Numbered from the stretch's first letter, positions 8,434 through 17,222 are shown. The stretch is 64,000 nucleotides of DNA from Antrihabitans auranticaus (GCF_016481275.1 NZ_JAEMNW010000007.1:1-64000), one strand, 5' to 3'. Numbers and translations are program-made. The notes: generated by a model from the letters alone, not told the origin.

Positions 8434-8496
8434 ACAGCCAACAAATGTAAGGCGATCCTAATATTGCTGCCGCTGAATTCGAGGGGGAGGCATCCT

Positions 8497-8526
8497 AGGA
8501 CAGCCGGTAAGGGTCGGGACTAGGCT
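8497..8526 (+). promoter_or_regulatory. Promoter of lpd, probably leaderless
   Basis: AGGACA (8497-8502), an 18-base spacer and TAGGCT (8521-8526) lie just ahead of the GTG at 8535. The 8-base gap between the -10 and the start leaves no room for a ribosome site, suggesting a leaderless mRNA. Confidence 0.45.
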
Positions 8527-8534
8527 GGTGGACC

Positions 8535-9941
8535 GTGACCACACACTATGACGTCGTCGTGCTCGGAGCCGGACCTGGCGGATACGTGGCGGCTATCCGT
8601 GCTGCCCAACTGGGCCTCAAAACCGCGATCATCGAGAAGCAGTACTGGGGCGGTGTCTGTCTCAACGTAGGCTGCATCCCCTCGAAGGCGCTTCTCCGCA
8701 ACGCCGAACTCGCGCACATCTTTACAAAAGAAGCGAAGACATTCGGCATTTCCGGTGAGGCAACTTTCGACTTCGGGGTGGCGTTCGATCGCAGCCGCAC
8801 CGTCGCCGAGGGCCGCGTCAAGGGCGTGCATTTCCTGATGAAGAAGAACAAGATCACCGAGTACGACGGGCACGGCAGCTTCACCGACGCCAACACGATT
8901 TCGGTCGAGTTGACCAAGGGCGGCACCGAGACTCTGACATTCGACAACGCCATCATCGCGACCGGTACCGAGACGAAGTTGCTCCCGGGCACGAAGTTGA
9001 GCGACAACGTCGTCACATACGAAGAGCAGATCCTCACGAAGGAACTGCCGGGCTCGATCCTGATCGTCGGCGCAGGTGCCATCGGCATGGAGTTCGCGTA
9101 CGTGCTCGCCAACTACGGCGTCGACGTGCAGATCGTGGAATTCCTCGACCGCGCGCTGCCGAACGAGGACGTCGAGATCTCCAAGGAGATCACGAAGGCG
9201 TACAAGAAGCTCGGCGTGAAGATCCAGGTCGGCGCGGCAGTCCAGTCGATCGACGACGATGGGTCGAAGGTCACGGTCAAGATCAAGGACAACAAGACCG
9301 AAAAGGTCGAGACGGTCACCGTCGACAAGGTGTTGCAGGCCGTCGGGTTCGCGCCGCGCCTCGAAGGTTTCGGACTCGAGAACACCGGCGTCGAGCTGAG
9401 TGACCGGCCCAAGGCGATCGCCATCGACGATCACATGCGCACGAATGTGCCCCACATCTACGCCATCGGTGACGTGACCGCGAAGCTGCAGCTCGCGCAC
9501 GTCGCTGAAGCTATGGGCGTGGTCGCGGCGGAGACGATTGCCGGCGCGGAGACGTTGACGCTCGGTGACTACCGGATGATGCCGCGTGCGACCTTCTGCC
9601 AGCCGCAGGTTGCCAGCTTCGGATTGACCGAACAGCAGGCGAAGGACGAGGGCTACGACGTCAAGGTTGCAAAGTTCCCGTTCACTGCGAACGGCAAGGC
9701 GCACGGCTTGGGTGACCCGACCGGTTTCGTGAAGCTGATCTCCGACGGCAAGTACGGCGAACTGCTCGGCGGGCACCTGATCGGTCCGGACGTGTCCGAG
9801 CTGCTTCCCGAGCTGACGCTGGCCCAGAAATGGGATCTCACGGTCAACGAGCTCACCCGCAACGTCCACACGCACCCGACCCTCAGTGAGGCGCTGCAGG
9901 AGGCCATCCACGGCCTCGGCGGGCACATGATCAACTTCTGA
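8535..9941 (+). CDS. lpd: Dihydrolipoamide dehydrogenase (E3)
   Basis: 468 residues. This flavoprotein re-oxidises dihydrolipoyl groups of the pyruvate, 2-oxoglutarate and branched-chain dehydrogenase complexes with NAD+. FAD-binding GAGPGG at residues 11-16, redox disulfide Cys42/Cys47 in [16 protein letters not shown]-binding [10 protein letters not shown], the second FAD motif YAIGDVT, and the C-terminal His447/Glu452 dyad in HTHPTLSEA are all present. It corresponds to M. tuberculosis LpdC (Rv0462), and the neighbours match that region. GTG start at 8535 fits the family N-terminus. Confidence 0.98.
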   Translation: MTTHYDVVVLGAGPGGYVAAIRAAQLGLKTAIIEKQYWGGVCLNVGCIPSKALLRNAELAHIFTKEAKTFGISGEATFDFGVAFDRSRTVAEGRVKGVHFLMKKNKITEYDGHGSFTDANTISVELTKGGTETLTFDNAIIATGTETKLLPGTKLSDNVVTYEEQILTKELPGSILIVGAGAIGMEFAYVLANYGVDVQIVEFLDRALPNEDVEISKEITKAYKKLGVKIQVGAAVQSIDDDGSKVTVKIKDNKTEKVETVTVDKVLQAVGFAPRLEGFGLENTGVELSDRPKAIAIDDHMRTNVPHIYAIGDVTAKLQLAHVAEAMGVVAAETIAGAETLTLGDYRMMPRATFCQPQVASFGLTEQQAKDEGYDVKVAKFPFTANGKAHGLGDPTGFVKLISDGKYGELLGGHLIGPDVSELLPELTLAQKWDLTVNELTRNVHTHPTLSEALQEAIHGLGGHMINF

Positions 9942-9948
9942 GTGGTGC

Positions 9949-9986
9949 ACGGCCCGGCTGGCGAGACGATCTTCCGGCCGGGCCGT
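9949..9986 (+). terminator. Terminator of lpd
   Basis: ACGGCCCGGC (9949-9958) pairs perfectly with GCCGGGCCGT (9977-9986), followed by TT. It starts eight bases after the lpd stop codon. Confidence 0.75.
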
Positions 9987-10014
9987 TTACACTCTCGCGC
10001 GCGGTTCTGTGTCC

Positions 10015-10036
10015 CGCTCGCGTTATAACGCGAGCG
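10015..10036. terminator. 22-base perfect palindrome between convergent genes
   Basis: CGCTCGCGTTA followed directly by its reverse complement, centred at TTATAA. It lies between the convergent lpd and HxlR genes. A symmetric stem without a T-run could act as a bidirectional transcription stop or as a protein-binding site. Confidence 0.5.
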
Positions 10037-10076
10037 CGTCGCAAGGTCGCGAGCGTGGCGGGTCGGCGGGCGCTAC

Positions 10077-10448
10077 TCAGCGGGCGTCGTAGCGCGCCCG
10101 CGCCGCGGTCACGTCGGCCATCCGCGCCTCGACAACGTCGATCAACGCCTGAAGCTTGCTCGCGACCTCGGTACCGAGGTCGGTCAGGCTGTACTCCACC
10201 TTCGGCGGAATTGCTTCCAGCACTTCGCGATTGACCAATCCGTCGCGCTCCAGTGCCTGGAGTGTCTGTGACAGCATCCGCTCGCTGACTCCCTCGACCC
10301 TGCGCCGCAGTGCGCTGAAGCGGTACGGACCTTCGTGCAGCGCAACCAGCGCCAGCGTCCCCCAGCGCCCGGTGACGTCTTGCAGTGTTTCGCGGGACGA
10401 GCATGCGCGCGCGAAGACATCGACTGCGAACGCCTCGTCCTCGATCAT
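10077..10448 (-). CDS. HxlR family transcriptional regulator
   Basis: About 123 residues. Winged helix of the HxlR/DUF24 type: GRWGTLALVALHEGPYRFSA, then SERMLSQTLQALERDGLVNR and the wing VEYSLTDLG. One Cys near residue 16 (FARACSSRE) matches the N-terminal redox-sensing Cys of QorR/YodB-type members. It is divergent from a qorB-like gene, the same pairing as E. coli ytfH/ytfG, so it probably represses that gene in response to quinones or electrophiles. A GTG two codons upstream (10454) is an alternative start. Confidence 0.92.
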   Translation of the reverse strand: MIEDEAFAVDVFARACSSRETLQDVTGRWGTLALVALHEGPYRFSALRRRVEGVSERMLSQTLQALERDGLVNREVLEAIPPKVEYSLTDLGTEVASKLQALIDVVEARMADVTAARARYDAR

Positions 10449-10487
10449 GCACACAGTCTACCCACAGGTGCATACGGTTGCGCATGT

Positions 10488-10504
10488 ACTAACTAATAGT
10501 TAGT
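10488..10504. promoter_or_regulatory. Putative HxlR operator
   Basis: ACTAACTA-A-TAGTTAGT: 8-base perfect arms around a single base, centred in the gap between the divergent HxlR gene and the qorB-like gene. Size, symmetry and location fit the dimeric HxlR operator expected for autoregulation and control of the reductase. Confidence 0.75.
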
Positions 10505-10547
10505 GTCAGCAAGGCAGGAAGTACTCACGAAACAAAAGGGGCATCTC

Positions 10548-11405
10548 ATGAGCATTGCAGTAACGGGAGCGAGTGGTCAGCTGGGTCGAGCGGTCGTCGA
10601 ATCGCTGCTGAGTCGCAGCGTCGCAGCGTCCGAGATCGTTGGACTCGTGCGGCAGCCCGCCAAAGCTGCCGACCTCGTCGAGCGCGGCATCGACCTGCGA
10701 GTCGCGGATTACGCTGAGCCGCAGACGCTTTCGGCAGCCCTCGCCGGCGTCGATCGATTGCTACTCGTTTCCGGCAGCGAGATGGGCAAGCGCGTCGAGC
10801 AGCACACGAACGTTATCGATGCGGCCAAGGCGGCCGGCGTCGGTTTCATTGCGTACACCAGCGTGCTGCGCGCGGAGGAGTCGCCGCTGATTCTCGCCGC
10901 CGAGCACAAGGCGACGGAAGCGGTTCTCGTGCAATCGGGCGTCGAGTACGCGTTGCTTCGCAACGGTTGGTACTGGGAGAACTACACCAACGGGCTCGCT
11001 GGAACGGTCGAGCGCGGGGTCCTCGCTGGGTCGGCAGGAAACGGTCGGGTCGCAGGTGCCGCCCGCCTGGACTATGCGGACGCCGCGGCGGTCGTCCTGA
11101 CCACCGACGGGCACGACGGCAAGGTGTACGAACTCGGTGGGGACGAGCGGCTGACCTATGCGGGACTCGCGGCTGAGATCTCGAAAGTCGCCGGTAAAGA
11201 GGTTGTCTACCAGGATCTTCCGCAGGCTGAGTACGCGAAGGTGCTCGAGCAGGCCGGACTACCGGCGGGGTACGCGCACGTCCTCGCAGATTCCGATGCC
11301 GGGATTGCGGCGGGTGCGCTCGACGTCGACACGGGTGATCTCCAGAAGTTGATCGGTCGGTCGTCGACGCCGGTTGCCGAGGTGTTCCGCGCAGCCCTCG
11401 CCTGA
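10548..11405 (+). CDS. qorB: QorB-like NAD(P)H:quinone oxidoreductase (NmrA/atypical SDR)
   Basis: 285 residues. The Rossmann motif TGASGQLG is at residues 6-13. SGSEMGKRVEQHTNVIDAA, AYTSVLRAEESPL and ALLRNGWYWENY match the YtfG/QorB pattern closely. The family lacks the classical SDR catalytic triad and reduces quinones with NADPH. I chose ATG at 10548 because an AAAAGGGG ribosome site lies nearby; upstream in-frame codons overlap the operator region. Divergent from its likely regulator. A long palindrome (11463-11494) follows the gene. Confidence 0.92.
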   Translation: MSIAVTGASGQLGRAVVESLLSRSVAASEIVGLVRQPAKAADLVERGIDLRVADYAEPQTLSAALAGVDRLLLVSGSEMGKRVEQHTNVIDAAKAAGVGFIAYTSVLRAEESPLILAAEHKATEAVLVQSGVEYALLRNGWYWENYTNGLAGTVERGVLAGSAGNGRVAGAARLDYADAAAVVLTTDGHDGKVYELGGDERLTYAGLAAEISKVAGKEVVYQDLPQAEYAKVLEQAGLPAGYAHVLADSDAGIAAGALDVDTGDLQKLIGRSSTPVAEVFRAALA

Positions 11406-11462
11406 CTTCCCCGACCCGAGGGGTTCGTCGCCGACCCTCCGGTCGCACCACTTCTCGGGATC

Positions 11463-11494
11463 CGCACTCGAAATAGGGCCCTATTTCGAGTGCG
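11463..11494. terminator. 32-base perfect palindrome after qorB
   Basis: CGCACTCGAAATAGGG followed without a spacer by its exact reverse complement. It lies 58 bases after the qorB stop and touches the dispersed 37-base repeat (11490-11526). It may act as a terminator (no T-run), as a protein site, or as part of an intergenic repeat family. Confidence 0.6.
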
Positions 11495-11526
11495 ACTGCC
11501 GAGTCGGGGTGCGGCGGGGTGGGGAG
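11490..11526. repeat. 37-base dispersed repeat, copy 2
   Basis: Matches 127-163 with one mismatch. It overlaps the end of the 32-base palindrome and is followed by a G/C-only stretch, like copy 1 which also leads into G-rich sequence. Confidence 0.75.
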
Positions 11527-11564
11527 CCGGGCGGCCGGGCGGGCGCCGGCCGGTCGGGTTGAGA

Positions 11565-11583
11565 TGCATAGCTTGGTTATGCA
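11565..11583. promoter_or_regulatory. Putative MarR operator
   Basis: TGCATA-N7-TATGCA, a perfect 6-base inverted repeat ending 13 bases before the MarR start at 11596 and overlapping the probable promoter. Placement fits autorepression of the MarR-MFS operon. Confidence 0.6.
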
Positions 11584-11595
11584 ATACTGTTACTC

Positions 11596-12057
11596 ATGCT
11601 AACGAACCCCGGTGCGGAGGCGAGCCTGCACAGCCTGGTGGTCGAGCTTGTGATCAACACTTCTCGGTTCACCAGGCTGGCCGCTGCGACTTCTACCGGG
11701 GGCAGGCCGCGAGCTCTGGTTCGGGCGCTGTCACTCATCGACGGGTACGGCGAACTCCGAATCACCGAGTTCGCGCGGCTCGACGGGTGCAGCCAACCTG
11801 CCGCGACAGCGCTCGCGAAGAAGCTGCACTCGCTCGGGCTCATAGACCGCGTCGTCGATCCCGACGATTCCCGCGCGGTGCGATTGAGCCTGTCCGCCGA
11901 GGGCCGACGTTGGCTTGCCGATGCGCGTCACGCGATCGGCACTTCGCTCGCTCCACGCCTCGCCGGCGTCGATCCTGAACGGATCGAGATGCTGGCCGCA
12001 GGCCTTGCGGAGCTGCGCGAGCTACTCAAATCGCCCGATTCGAAGGATTCCGCATGA
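11596..12057 (+). CDS. MarR family transcriptional regulator
   Basis: 153 residues. Winged helix-turn-helix in residues about 45-105: LRITEFARLDGCSQPAATAL, KKLHSLGLIDRVVDPDDSRA and the wing VRLSLSAEGRRWL. ATG at 11596 lies directly after the operator-like repeat. The stop overlaps the start of the MFS gene (ATGA), a classic local repressor/efflux-pump arrangement. The ligand is unknown. Confidence 0.93.
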   Translation: MLTNPGAEASLHSLVVELVINTSRFTRLAAATSTGGRPRALVRALSLIDGYGELRITEFARLDGCSQPAATALAKKLHSLGLIDRVVDPDDSRAVRLSLSAEGRRWLADARHAIGTSLAPRLAGVDPERIEMLAAGLAELRELLKSPDSKDSA

Positions 12058-13304
12058 CAGCGACCATCGTGGCCGGACCTGCCACCGCCGACAAACCGCC
12101 GAGCTTGCTCGATCAGCCCAAAGCTGTGTGGGCCGTAGCGTTTGCGAGCGTCATCGCGTTCATGGGCATCGGCCTCGTCGACCCGATTCTGAAGCCGATC
12201 GGCGAGCAGTTGAACGCGTCGCCGTCGCAGGTGTCGCTCCTGTTCACCAGCTACATGCTCGTCATGGGTTTCGCGATGCTGATCACAGGTGTCGTGTCGA
12301 GCCGGTTCGGGGCCAAACGCACTTTGCTCGGCGGCCTCGCGATCATCGTCGTGTTCTCCGCGCTTGCCGGTATGTCGAGCACCGTGAACGAGATCGTCGG
12401 GTTCCGGGCCGGCTGGGGTTTGGGTAACGCGCTCTTCATCGCGACCGCCCTGGCGACGATCGTCGGCGCCGCGACCGGTGGAGCCGCGCGAGCCATCATC
12501 CTGTACGAGGCTGCGCTCGGTATCGGCATCGCCGCCGGACCTCTCGTCGGCGGCGTGCTCGGCTCGGTCAGCTGGCGTGGGCCGTTCTTCGGCGTTGCCG
12601 CACTCATGGCGATCGCGTTCATCCTGCTCGTGGTGATGTTGCCCGATACGCCGAAACCGGCGCACACAACCTCCCTCGCCGCACCCTTCCTCGCGCTGCG
12701 ACATCGTGGGCTGCTGACCGTCGGCATCACCGCACTGCTGTACAACTACGGCTTCTTCACGCTGCTCGCGTACACGCCGTTCCCCCTCGATATGGGTACG
12801 TACGCAATCGGATTCATCTTCTTCGGCTGGGGTGTCATGCTCGCTGTGGCGTCGGTGTTCCTCGCGCCCATGCTGCAACGCCGCTTCGGCACGCTCACAA
12901 TGATGGCGATCTCGCTGACGCTCTTCGCGCTGACGCTCGCGACGATGGCGGCCTTCACGGAGAACAAGACGGTCCTGATCGTCGGTGTCGTGATCGCGGG
13001 CTTGTTCCTCGGCATCAACAACACGCTGATCACCGAGACCGTCATGATCTCAGCACCGGTCGAACGGTCGACCGCGTCGGCGTCCTACAGCTTCGTCCGG
13101 TTCGCCGGCGGTGCCGCAGCACCTTATCTGGCAGGAAAGCTCGGTGAGCACAACATCCACACGCCGTTCTGGGTGGGCGCGGCCTGCACGATCGCCGCGG
13201 TCGGCGTACTGCTGACGGGTCGAAAGGTGCTGGCGCACATCGACGACCATGATCCGGCGCCGCACAGCCTCGAAGAAGCCGAGGCGATCACAGTCGGCGA
13301 CTGA
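12054..13304 (+). CDS. MFS transporter (drug/metabolite efflux type)
   Basis: 416 residues with about 12 predicted membrane spans. An MFS loop motif lies at SSRFGAKRTLLGGLAI, and an antiporter-type motif C region at AALGIGIAAGPLVGGVLGS marks it as an exporter. Cytoplasmic C-terminus HDPAPHSLEEAEA. Translationally coupled to the MarR gene by ATGA overlap. The 3' end abuts the convergent CMD gene without a gap. Substrate unknown; expression is probably induced by the compound sensed by the MarR protein. Confidence 0.93.
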   Translation: MTATIVAGPATADKPPSLLDQPKAVWAVAFASVIAFMGIGLVDPILKPIGEQLNASPSQVSLLFTSYMLVMGFAMLITGVVSSRFGAKRTLLGGLAIIVVFSALAGMSSTVNEIVGFRAGWGLGNALFIATALATIVGAATGGAARAIILYEAALGIGIAAGPLVGGVLGSVSWRGPFFGVAALMAIAFILLVVMLPDTPKPAHTTSLAAPFLALRHRGLLTVGITALLYNYGFFTLLAYTPFPLDMGTYAIGFIFFGWGVMLAVASVFLAPMLQRRFGTLTMMAISLTLFALTLATMAAFTENKTVLIVGVVIAGLFLGINNTLITETVMISAPVERSTASASYSFVRFAGGAAAPYLAGKLGEHNIHTPFWVGAACTIAAVGVLLTGRKVLAHIDDHDPAPHSLEEAEAITVGD

Positions 13305-13853
13305 TCAGAAGTCCCGCTGGATCCGCAAGGTTCCGATGGTCGTTGCCAGACCGTCGTACTGGGCGACAAGTAGGCAGACTTCGATCAGGCGGCGCTCGTC
13401 GTAGTGCTCGGCAAGCGCCTTCCAGGTCCCGTCGCTGAGATCTTTGGTCCCCACCAGTTCGTCCACCGCGGCAAGCAGCGCGCGGTCGCGGTCTGTCCAC
13501 CCGTCGACCGTCGGACCCGCCAGAACACGTTCGAGAATGTCGGCGGTGACGCCCGCGCGCCGACCGAGCCGGATGTGGTGGTCCATCTCGTATCCGCATG
13601 TGCGCAGGTGTGCGACGCGCAGAATGACCAGCTCGCTCTCGTACCGCGACAGCTTGCCGCCCGGCATCAGCTTGCCGCTGTAGTGCAGCCACCCGCGGAA
13701 CAGTCCGCCGGTGCGGCCGAGTGTGCTGAACAAATGCGCGTCCGCGGCACCGGCGCCTTTGGACAGGATGCGCCACAGCACCCAGTTGACCGGGCCGAGC
13801 TCTTTCAAGCGACCTGGCTGAATACGGGCCGCGGAATCTACCTCTGACGACAT
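13305..13853 (-). CDS. Carboxymuconolactone-decarboxylase/AhpD-like family protein
   Basis: 182 residues. The central helix pair ELVILRVAHLRTCGYEMDHH-IRLGRRAGV is the CMD-family signature, with E-x-x-x-H in place of the AhpD Cys-x-x-Cys; only one Cys is seen there. It fits M. tuberculosis Rv0464c, whose neighbours are lpdC and ramB as here. Start ATG at 13853, 10 bases after the stop of the GntR gene, so it may be transcribed at the end of the urt operon. A longer upstream frame is a shadow inside the GntR gene. Reaction unknown. Confidence 0.85.
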   Translation of the reverse strand: MSSEVDSAARIQPGRLKELGPVNWVLWRILSKGAGAADAHLFSTLGRTGGLFRGWLHYSGKLMPGGKLSRYESELVILRVAHLRTCGYEMDHHIRLGRRAGVTADILERVLAGPTVDGWTDRDRALLAAVDELVGTKDLSDGTWKALAEHYDERRLIEVCLLVAQYDGLATTIGTLRIQRDF

Positions 13854-13863
13854 GACCGCCACG

Positions 13864-14568
13864 CTACCCGCGCAGCGCAAGACCGAGCTTCGACATCGAC
13901 ATTGCGCGTTCGGCACGTTCGAGCACCCGTACCTGCGAGCTCTCGATATGTGCGACGAGTTGTTCCAGTGCGGACTCGAGTCGCCCGGCGAGCAGCGACT
14001 CGACGATCGTGATGTGTTCGGCAACCATCGTTGCGACGCGATCCGGCGTAAGTGCGTCGAGTGCGCGGACCGGCCGCATCCGGGTGTTGACCACCGCAAG
14101 CGCTTCGGCCAGCGCGCTGTTTCCCGACGCCTGCAGCAGGGTCGTATGGAACTGCTCGTCGACCGCGACCAACTCGGCGTCCGGCAGCGGTGGCAGCTCG
14201 CGGAATCCCTGCCACGTGGTCAACTCTGCGGTCAACGCTTCCGAGTCGTGCTGCAACTCCGCGTTCTCTAGCACACGTCGAATCCCGCGCGCCTCCAACG
14301 TGACTCGCAACTCGTAGAGTCCGTCGAGTTCCTCGAGCCTGGGCCGGTAGGGATACAGGCCGTGCTCGTCACGCTCGATCAAGCCGTCCGAGAGTAGACG
14401 TGCGAGCGCCTCACGCACCGGTGTCCGCGAGACCCCGTACAACTCGGCGAGGCGCTCCTCGCCTAGCCGCTCCGTTGGAGCGATGACCCCGGACGCCAGG
14501 TCTTCGCGGATCGAACGGTAGACGCGCTCGCGCAATGAACTGTCTCTGAACAGGCCCCGACGACCCAT
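13864..14568 (-). CDS. GntR family regulator, FCD (FadR) subfamily
   Basis: 234 residues. N-terminal winged helix (residues about 10-75: LRERVYRSIREDLASGVI, GEERLAELYGVSRTPVREAL) and a C-terminal all-helical FCD domain with metal/ligand-binding residues (ELRVTLEARGI, EFH-type VDEQFHTTLL, EHITIVESLLAG). It starts two bases after the urtE stop, so it is the sixth gene of the urt operon and probably regulates it. A candidate operator lies in front of urtA (19533-19547). Confidence 0.93.
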   Translation of the reverse strand: MGRRGLFRDSSLRERVYRSIREDLASGVIAPTERLGEERLAELYGVSRTPVREALARLLSDGLIERDEHGLYPYRPRLEELDGLYELRVTLEARGIRRVLENAELQHDSEALTAELTTWQGFRELPPLPDAELVAVDEQFHTTLLQASGNSALAEALAVVNTRMRPVRALDALTPDRVATMVAEHITIVESLLAGRLESALEQLVAHIESSQVRVLERAERAMSMSKLGLALRG

Positions 14569-14570
14569 GC

Positions 14571-15263
14571 TCAGATGGCCATCGCCGCACGGACCGTCGA
14601 CTCGGCTGCGGCGCCACCTTCGCCCTCGGACGTGACCCGTCCCGATTCGAGAACGTAGTAGCGGCCCGCGGCTTGCAGCGCGAAGCCGATGTGTTGCTCG
14701 ACCAGCAGGACGCTCAGCCCACCGCGATTGCTGAGATCGATGATGGTGCGCTCGATTTCGGCGACGACGTTGGGTTGGATGCCTTCGGTGGGCTCGTCCA
14801 GAATCAGCAGACGGGGTTCGGTGATCAGCGCACGCGCGATCGCAAGTTGCTGCCGCTGGCCGCCCGAGAGCAGCCCCGCCCTGCGGGTGAGCAGACCACG
14901 CAGTGCTGGAAAAAGTTCGAGCGACTCCTCGATCAACGCCTTGCCGCGCTTGCGTCCGTCTGCGACGAGCTGCAGATTCTCTGCGGTCGTCAACTGGCCG
15001 AAGGACTGCTGGCCCTGCGGCACATACGCCATGCCGCGCCGGACCCGCGCGCTCGGCCGAAGCTTGCTCACGTCTTCGCCGTCCAGCAGTACCTTTCCGT
15101 TCTTCACCGGAAGCAGGCCGACCACCGCCCGCAGCAGCGTCGTCTTGCCCGCGCCGTTGTGGCCCATCACCGCGGCGACAGCGTCGCCCGGAATCGCAAG
15201 GGACACACCGTGAACAACTTCGGAACGACCGTATCCGGCGTGCACGTCGATGAGCTCAAGCAT
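14571..15263 (-). CDS. urtE: Urea-type ABC transporter ATP-binding protein UrtE
   Basis: 230 residues, LivF-like. Walker A GHNGAGKTTLL, signature LSGGQRQQLAIARAL, Walker B LLILDEPTEGIQPN and the H-loop VEQH are in order. TEGIQPN is typical of UrtE proteins. I chose ATG at 15263 because a GGAGG ribosome site lies five bases upstream; an ATG at 15275 is possible. The gene overlaps urtD by eight bases and is followed by the GntR gene two bases on. It energises import with UrtD. Confidence 0.95.
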   Translation of the reverse strand: MLELIDVHAGYGRSEVVHGVSLAIPGDAVAAVMGHNGAGKTTLLRAVVGLLPVKNGKVLLDGEDVSKLRPSARVRRGMAYVPQGQQSFGQLTTAENLQLVADGRKRGKALIEESLELFPALRGLLTRRAGLLSGGQRQQLAIARALITEPRLLILDEPTEGIQPNVVAEIERTIIDLSNRGGLSVLLVEQHIGFALQAAGRYYVLESGRVTSEGEGGAAAESTVRAAMAI

Positions 15264-16089
15264 CGTTGCCTCCATCCGACTGACCCGCGACACGGACCAG
15301 TTCTTCCCCGCCCGCGGCAGTGCCGAGGTAGACCTCTTGCACCTTGGGATCTGCCTGAATCTCGTCGACAGTTCCTTCGCTGAGGACTTTGCCGCCCGCG
15401 AGTACGGTTACCGAGGTCGCGAAGGCTCGCATGAAATCCATGTCGTGTTCGACGACGACGACGGTCCGCTCGCCGCCGATGCGGCGCAGGAGATTTCCCG
15501 TCTCGTCGCGTTCTTCGGCGCTCATACCTGCGACGGGCTCGTCGAGCAGCAGCACAGATGCATTCTGCACCAGCAACATTCCGATCTCGAGCCATTGCTT
15601 CTGGCCGTGCGCGAGAATTCCGGCCGGTTTGTCGATGAGGTCGCCGAGTCCGGTGATCTCCAGCGCTTCTTCGATTTTCGGCAGAATCGTCTTGCGCCGG
15701 CGCAGCATCGTCAACGCGGACCTCGTTGCCCCCGCCGCTATATCGAGGTTCTGCAGGACGCTCAACTGCTCGAAAACGCTTGCCGTCTGAAAGGTTCTGC
15801 CGACACCGAGGCGCGCGATCTGGTGGACCTTCTTGCCGAGTAGCTCGACGCCGGACTTCTTCACCGAACCGGTTGCAGGGACGAGGCCGGTGATTGCGTC
15901 GATGAGGGTTGTCTTCCCGGCGCCGTTAGGGCCGATCAGGAAGCGCAGGTCGCCCTGAAAGAGTGTCATATCGACGTCGGTGACGGCCTTGAAGCCGTCG
16001 AAACTGATAGTGAGACCACGGATTTCGAGGTACTCGCTGGACATGCCAGCGTTGCCGCCGAAGGTGGGCTCGTGCGTGACGGCGGTCAT
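15256..16089 (-). CDS. urtD: Urea-type ABC transporter ATP-binding protein UrtD
   Basis: 277 residues, LivG-like. Walker A GPNGAGKTTLIDAITG, Q-loop FQTASVFEQLSV, a degenerate signature LAHGQKQWLEIGM characteristic of UrtD, Walker B VLLLDEPVAGMSAEE and H-loop VVEHDMDFM. The ATG overlaps the urtC stop (ATGA). The N-terminal 15 residues may be shorter, with ATG at the MSSEYLEI position as an alternative. Confidence 0.95.
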   Translation of the reverse strand: MTAVTHEPTFGGNAGMSSEYLEIRGLTISFDGFKAVTDVDMTLFQGDLRFLIGPNGAGKTTLIDAITGLVPATGSVKKSGVELLGKKVHQIARLGVGRTFQTASVFEQLSVLQNLDIAAGATRSALTMLRRRKTILPKIEEALEITGLGDLIDKPAGILAHGQKQWLEIGMLLVQNASVLLLDEPVAGMSAEERDETGNLLRRIGGERTVVVVEHDMDFMRAFATSVTVLAGGKVLSEGTVDEIQADPKVQEVYLGTAAGGEELVRVAGQSDGGNDA

Positions 16090-17222
16090 CTGGCTGGCTC
16101 CTTCTCCGGTTCGGGCTCGGGTTCGAGTTCGGCGCTGAGGGGCTCGGGTGCTGGGGGCGAAGTCGCGGACCTCTTGCGGCGCTGCACGCGAATCTTCGCG
16201 AGACCAGCGATGCCCGCGGGGAAGAACCCGACCACGATGATGAACAGTGCGCCCTGGAAGTACGTCCAGCCCGAGGGGAATTCCTCGGAGAGCGTCGTTT
16301 GCGCCCAGCCGACGCCGATGGCGCCGAGCACCGGACCGAGCAGGGTGGTGCGCCCGCCGATTGCGACCCCGATGAGGAACGCGATGGAGGGCAGGATGCC
16401 GATGTCTGCGGGGGAGATGATGCCGACGATCGGCACGAACAGCGCACCCGCGATACCGGCGAACAGTGCGGCGACCACGTAGGCGACGATCTTGACGTTG
16501 GCCGGGTCGTAGCCGAGGAATCGCACGCGTTCTTCCTGGTCACGGACGGCAACGAGCAACTCGCCGTAGCGGCTGTGCATGAGTTGACGGGCTATCGCGA
16601 CGACCGCGAGCAACGTGCCCGCCGCGATGAAGAAGAGCATCTGCCGGTTCGCCGGGTCGTTCAGATTGAAGCCGAAGAACGTCCGGAACCGGCTCAGTCC
16701 GGTGAACCCGCCGATGCTCTGTTGGCCGATCAGGAGGATCGCCAAGGCCGCGGCGAGCGCCTGGCTGAGGATGGCGAAATAGGCGCCTTTGACTCGGCGT
16801 TTGAAAACGCCGTAGCCGAGCACGAGCGCGACGAGTGCGGGCAGGGTCAGGATCGCGAGGATGGTGACGATCGGCGAACTGAACGGGACCCAGTAGCCGG
16901 GGAGTTGGCGGATGCCGGAGATCTGCATGAAGTCCGGGACCTCGTCGCCGCGCAACTCGGCGTCGGCGAGTTTGAGGTGCATCGCCATGATGTACGCGCC
17001 GATGCCGAAGAACACCCCCTGACCGAGCGTGAGCATTCCGCCACGCCCCCAAGCCAATCCGATGCCCACCGCGACGATCGCGAAGCACAGGAACTTGGCG
17101 AGCAGGTTGAGCCGGAATTCACTGAGTGCCGCGGGCGCGACTGCGAACAGCAGGATCGCGGCAAGTCCGAAGCCGGCCGTGGTAGCGCGCCAGCCGTGCA
17201 GGAAGGAACGGATCGCAGTCAC
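16086..17222 (-). CDS. urtC: Urea-type ABC transporter permease UrtC
   Basis: 378 residues, LivM-like with about ten membrane spans. GLAWGRGGMLTLGQGVFFGIGAYIM-type N-terminal segment and IGGRTTLLGPVLGA are family features. I chose GTG at 17222, which overlaps the urtB stop (GTGA); the frame continues upstream only as a shadow of urtB. The tail is charged and proline-rich with a Glu-Pro run (about residues 355-378) predicted to face the cytoplasm. Confidence 0.94.
   Translation of the reverse strand: MTAIRSFLHGWRATTAGFGLAAILLFAVAPAALSEFRLNLLAKFLCFAIVAVGIGLAWGRGGMLTLGQGVFFGIGAYIMAMHLKLADAELRGDEVPDFMQISGIRQLPGYWVPFSSPIVTILAILTLPALVALVLGYGVFKRRVKGAYFAILSQALAAALAILLIGQQSIGGFTGLSRFRTFFGFNLNDPANRQMLFFIAAGTLLAVVAIARQLMHSRYGELLVAVRDQEERVRFLGYDPANVKIVAYVVAALFAGIAGALFVPIVGIISPADIGILPSIAFLIGVAIGGRTTLLGPVLGAIGVGWAQTTLSEEFPSGWTYFQGALFIIVVGFFPAGIAGLAKIRVQRRKRSATSPPAPEPLSAELEPEPEPEKEPAR

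Noticed and set aside
8520-9950. 476-codon open frame antisense to lpd
   Set aside because: Same compositional artefact; lpd is unambiguous.
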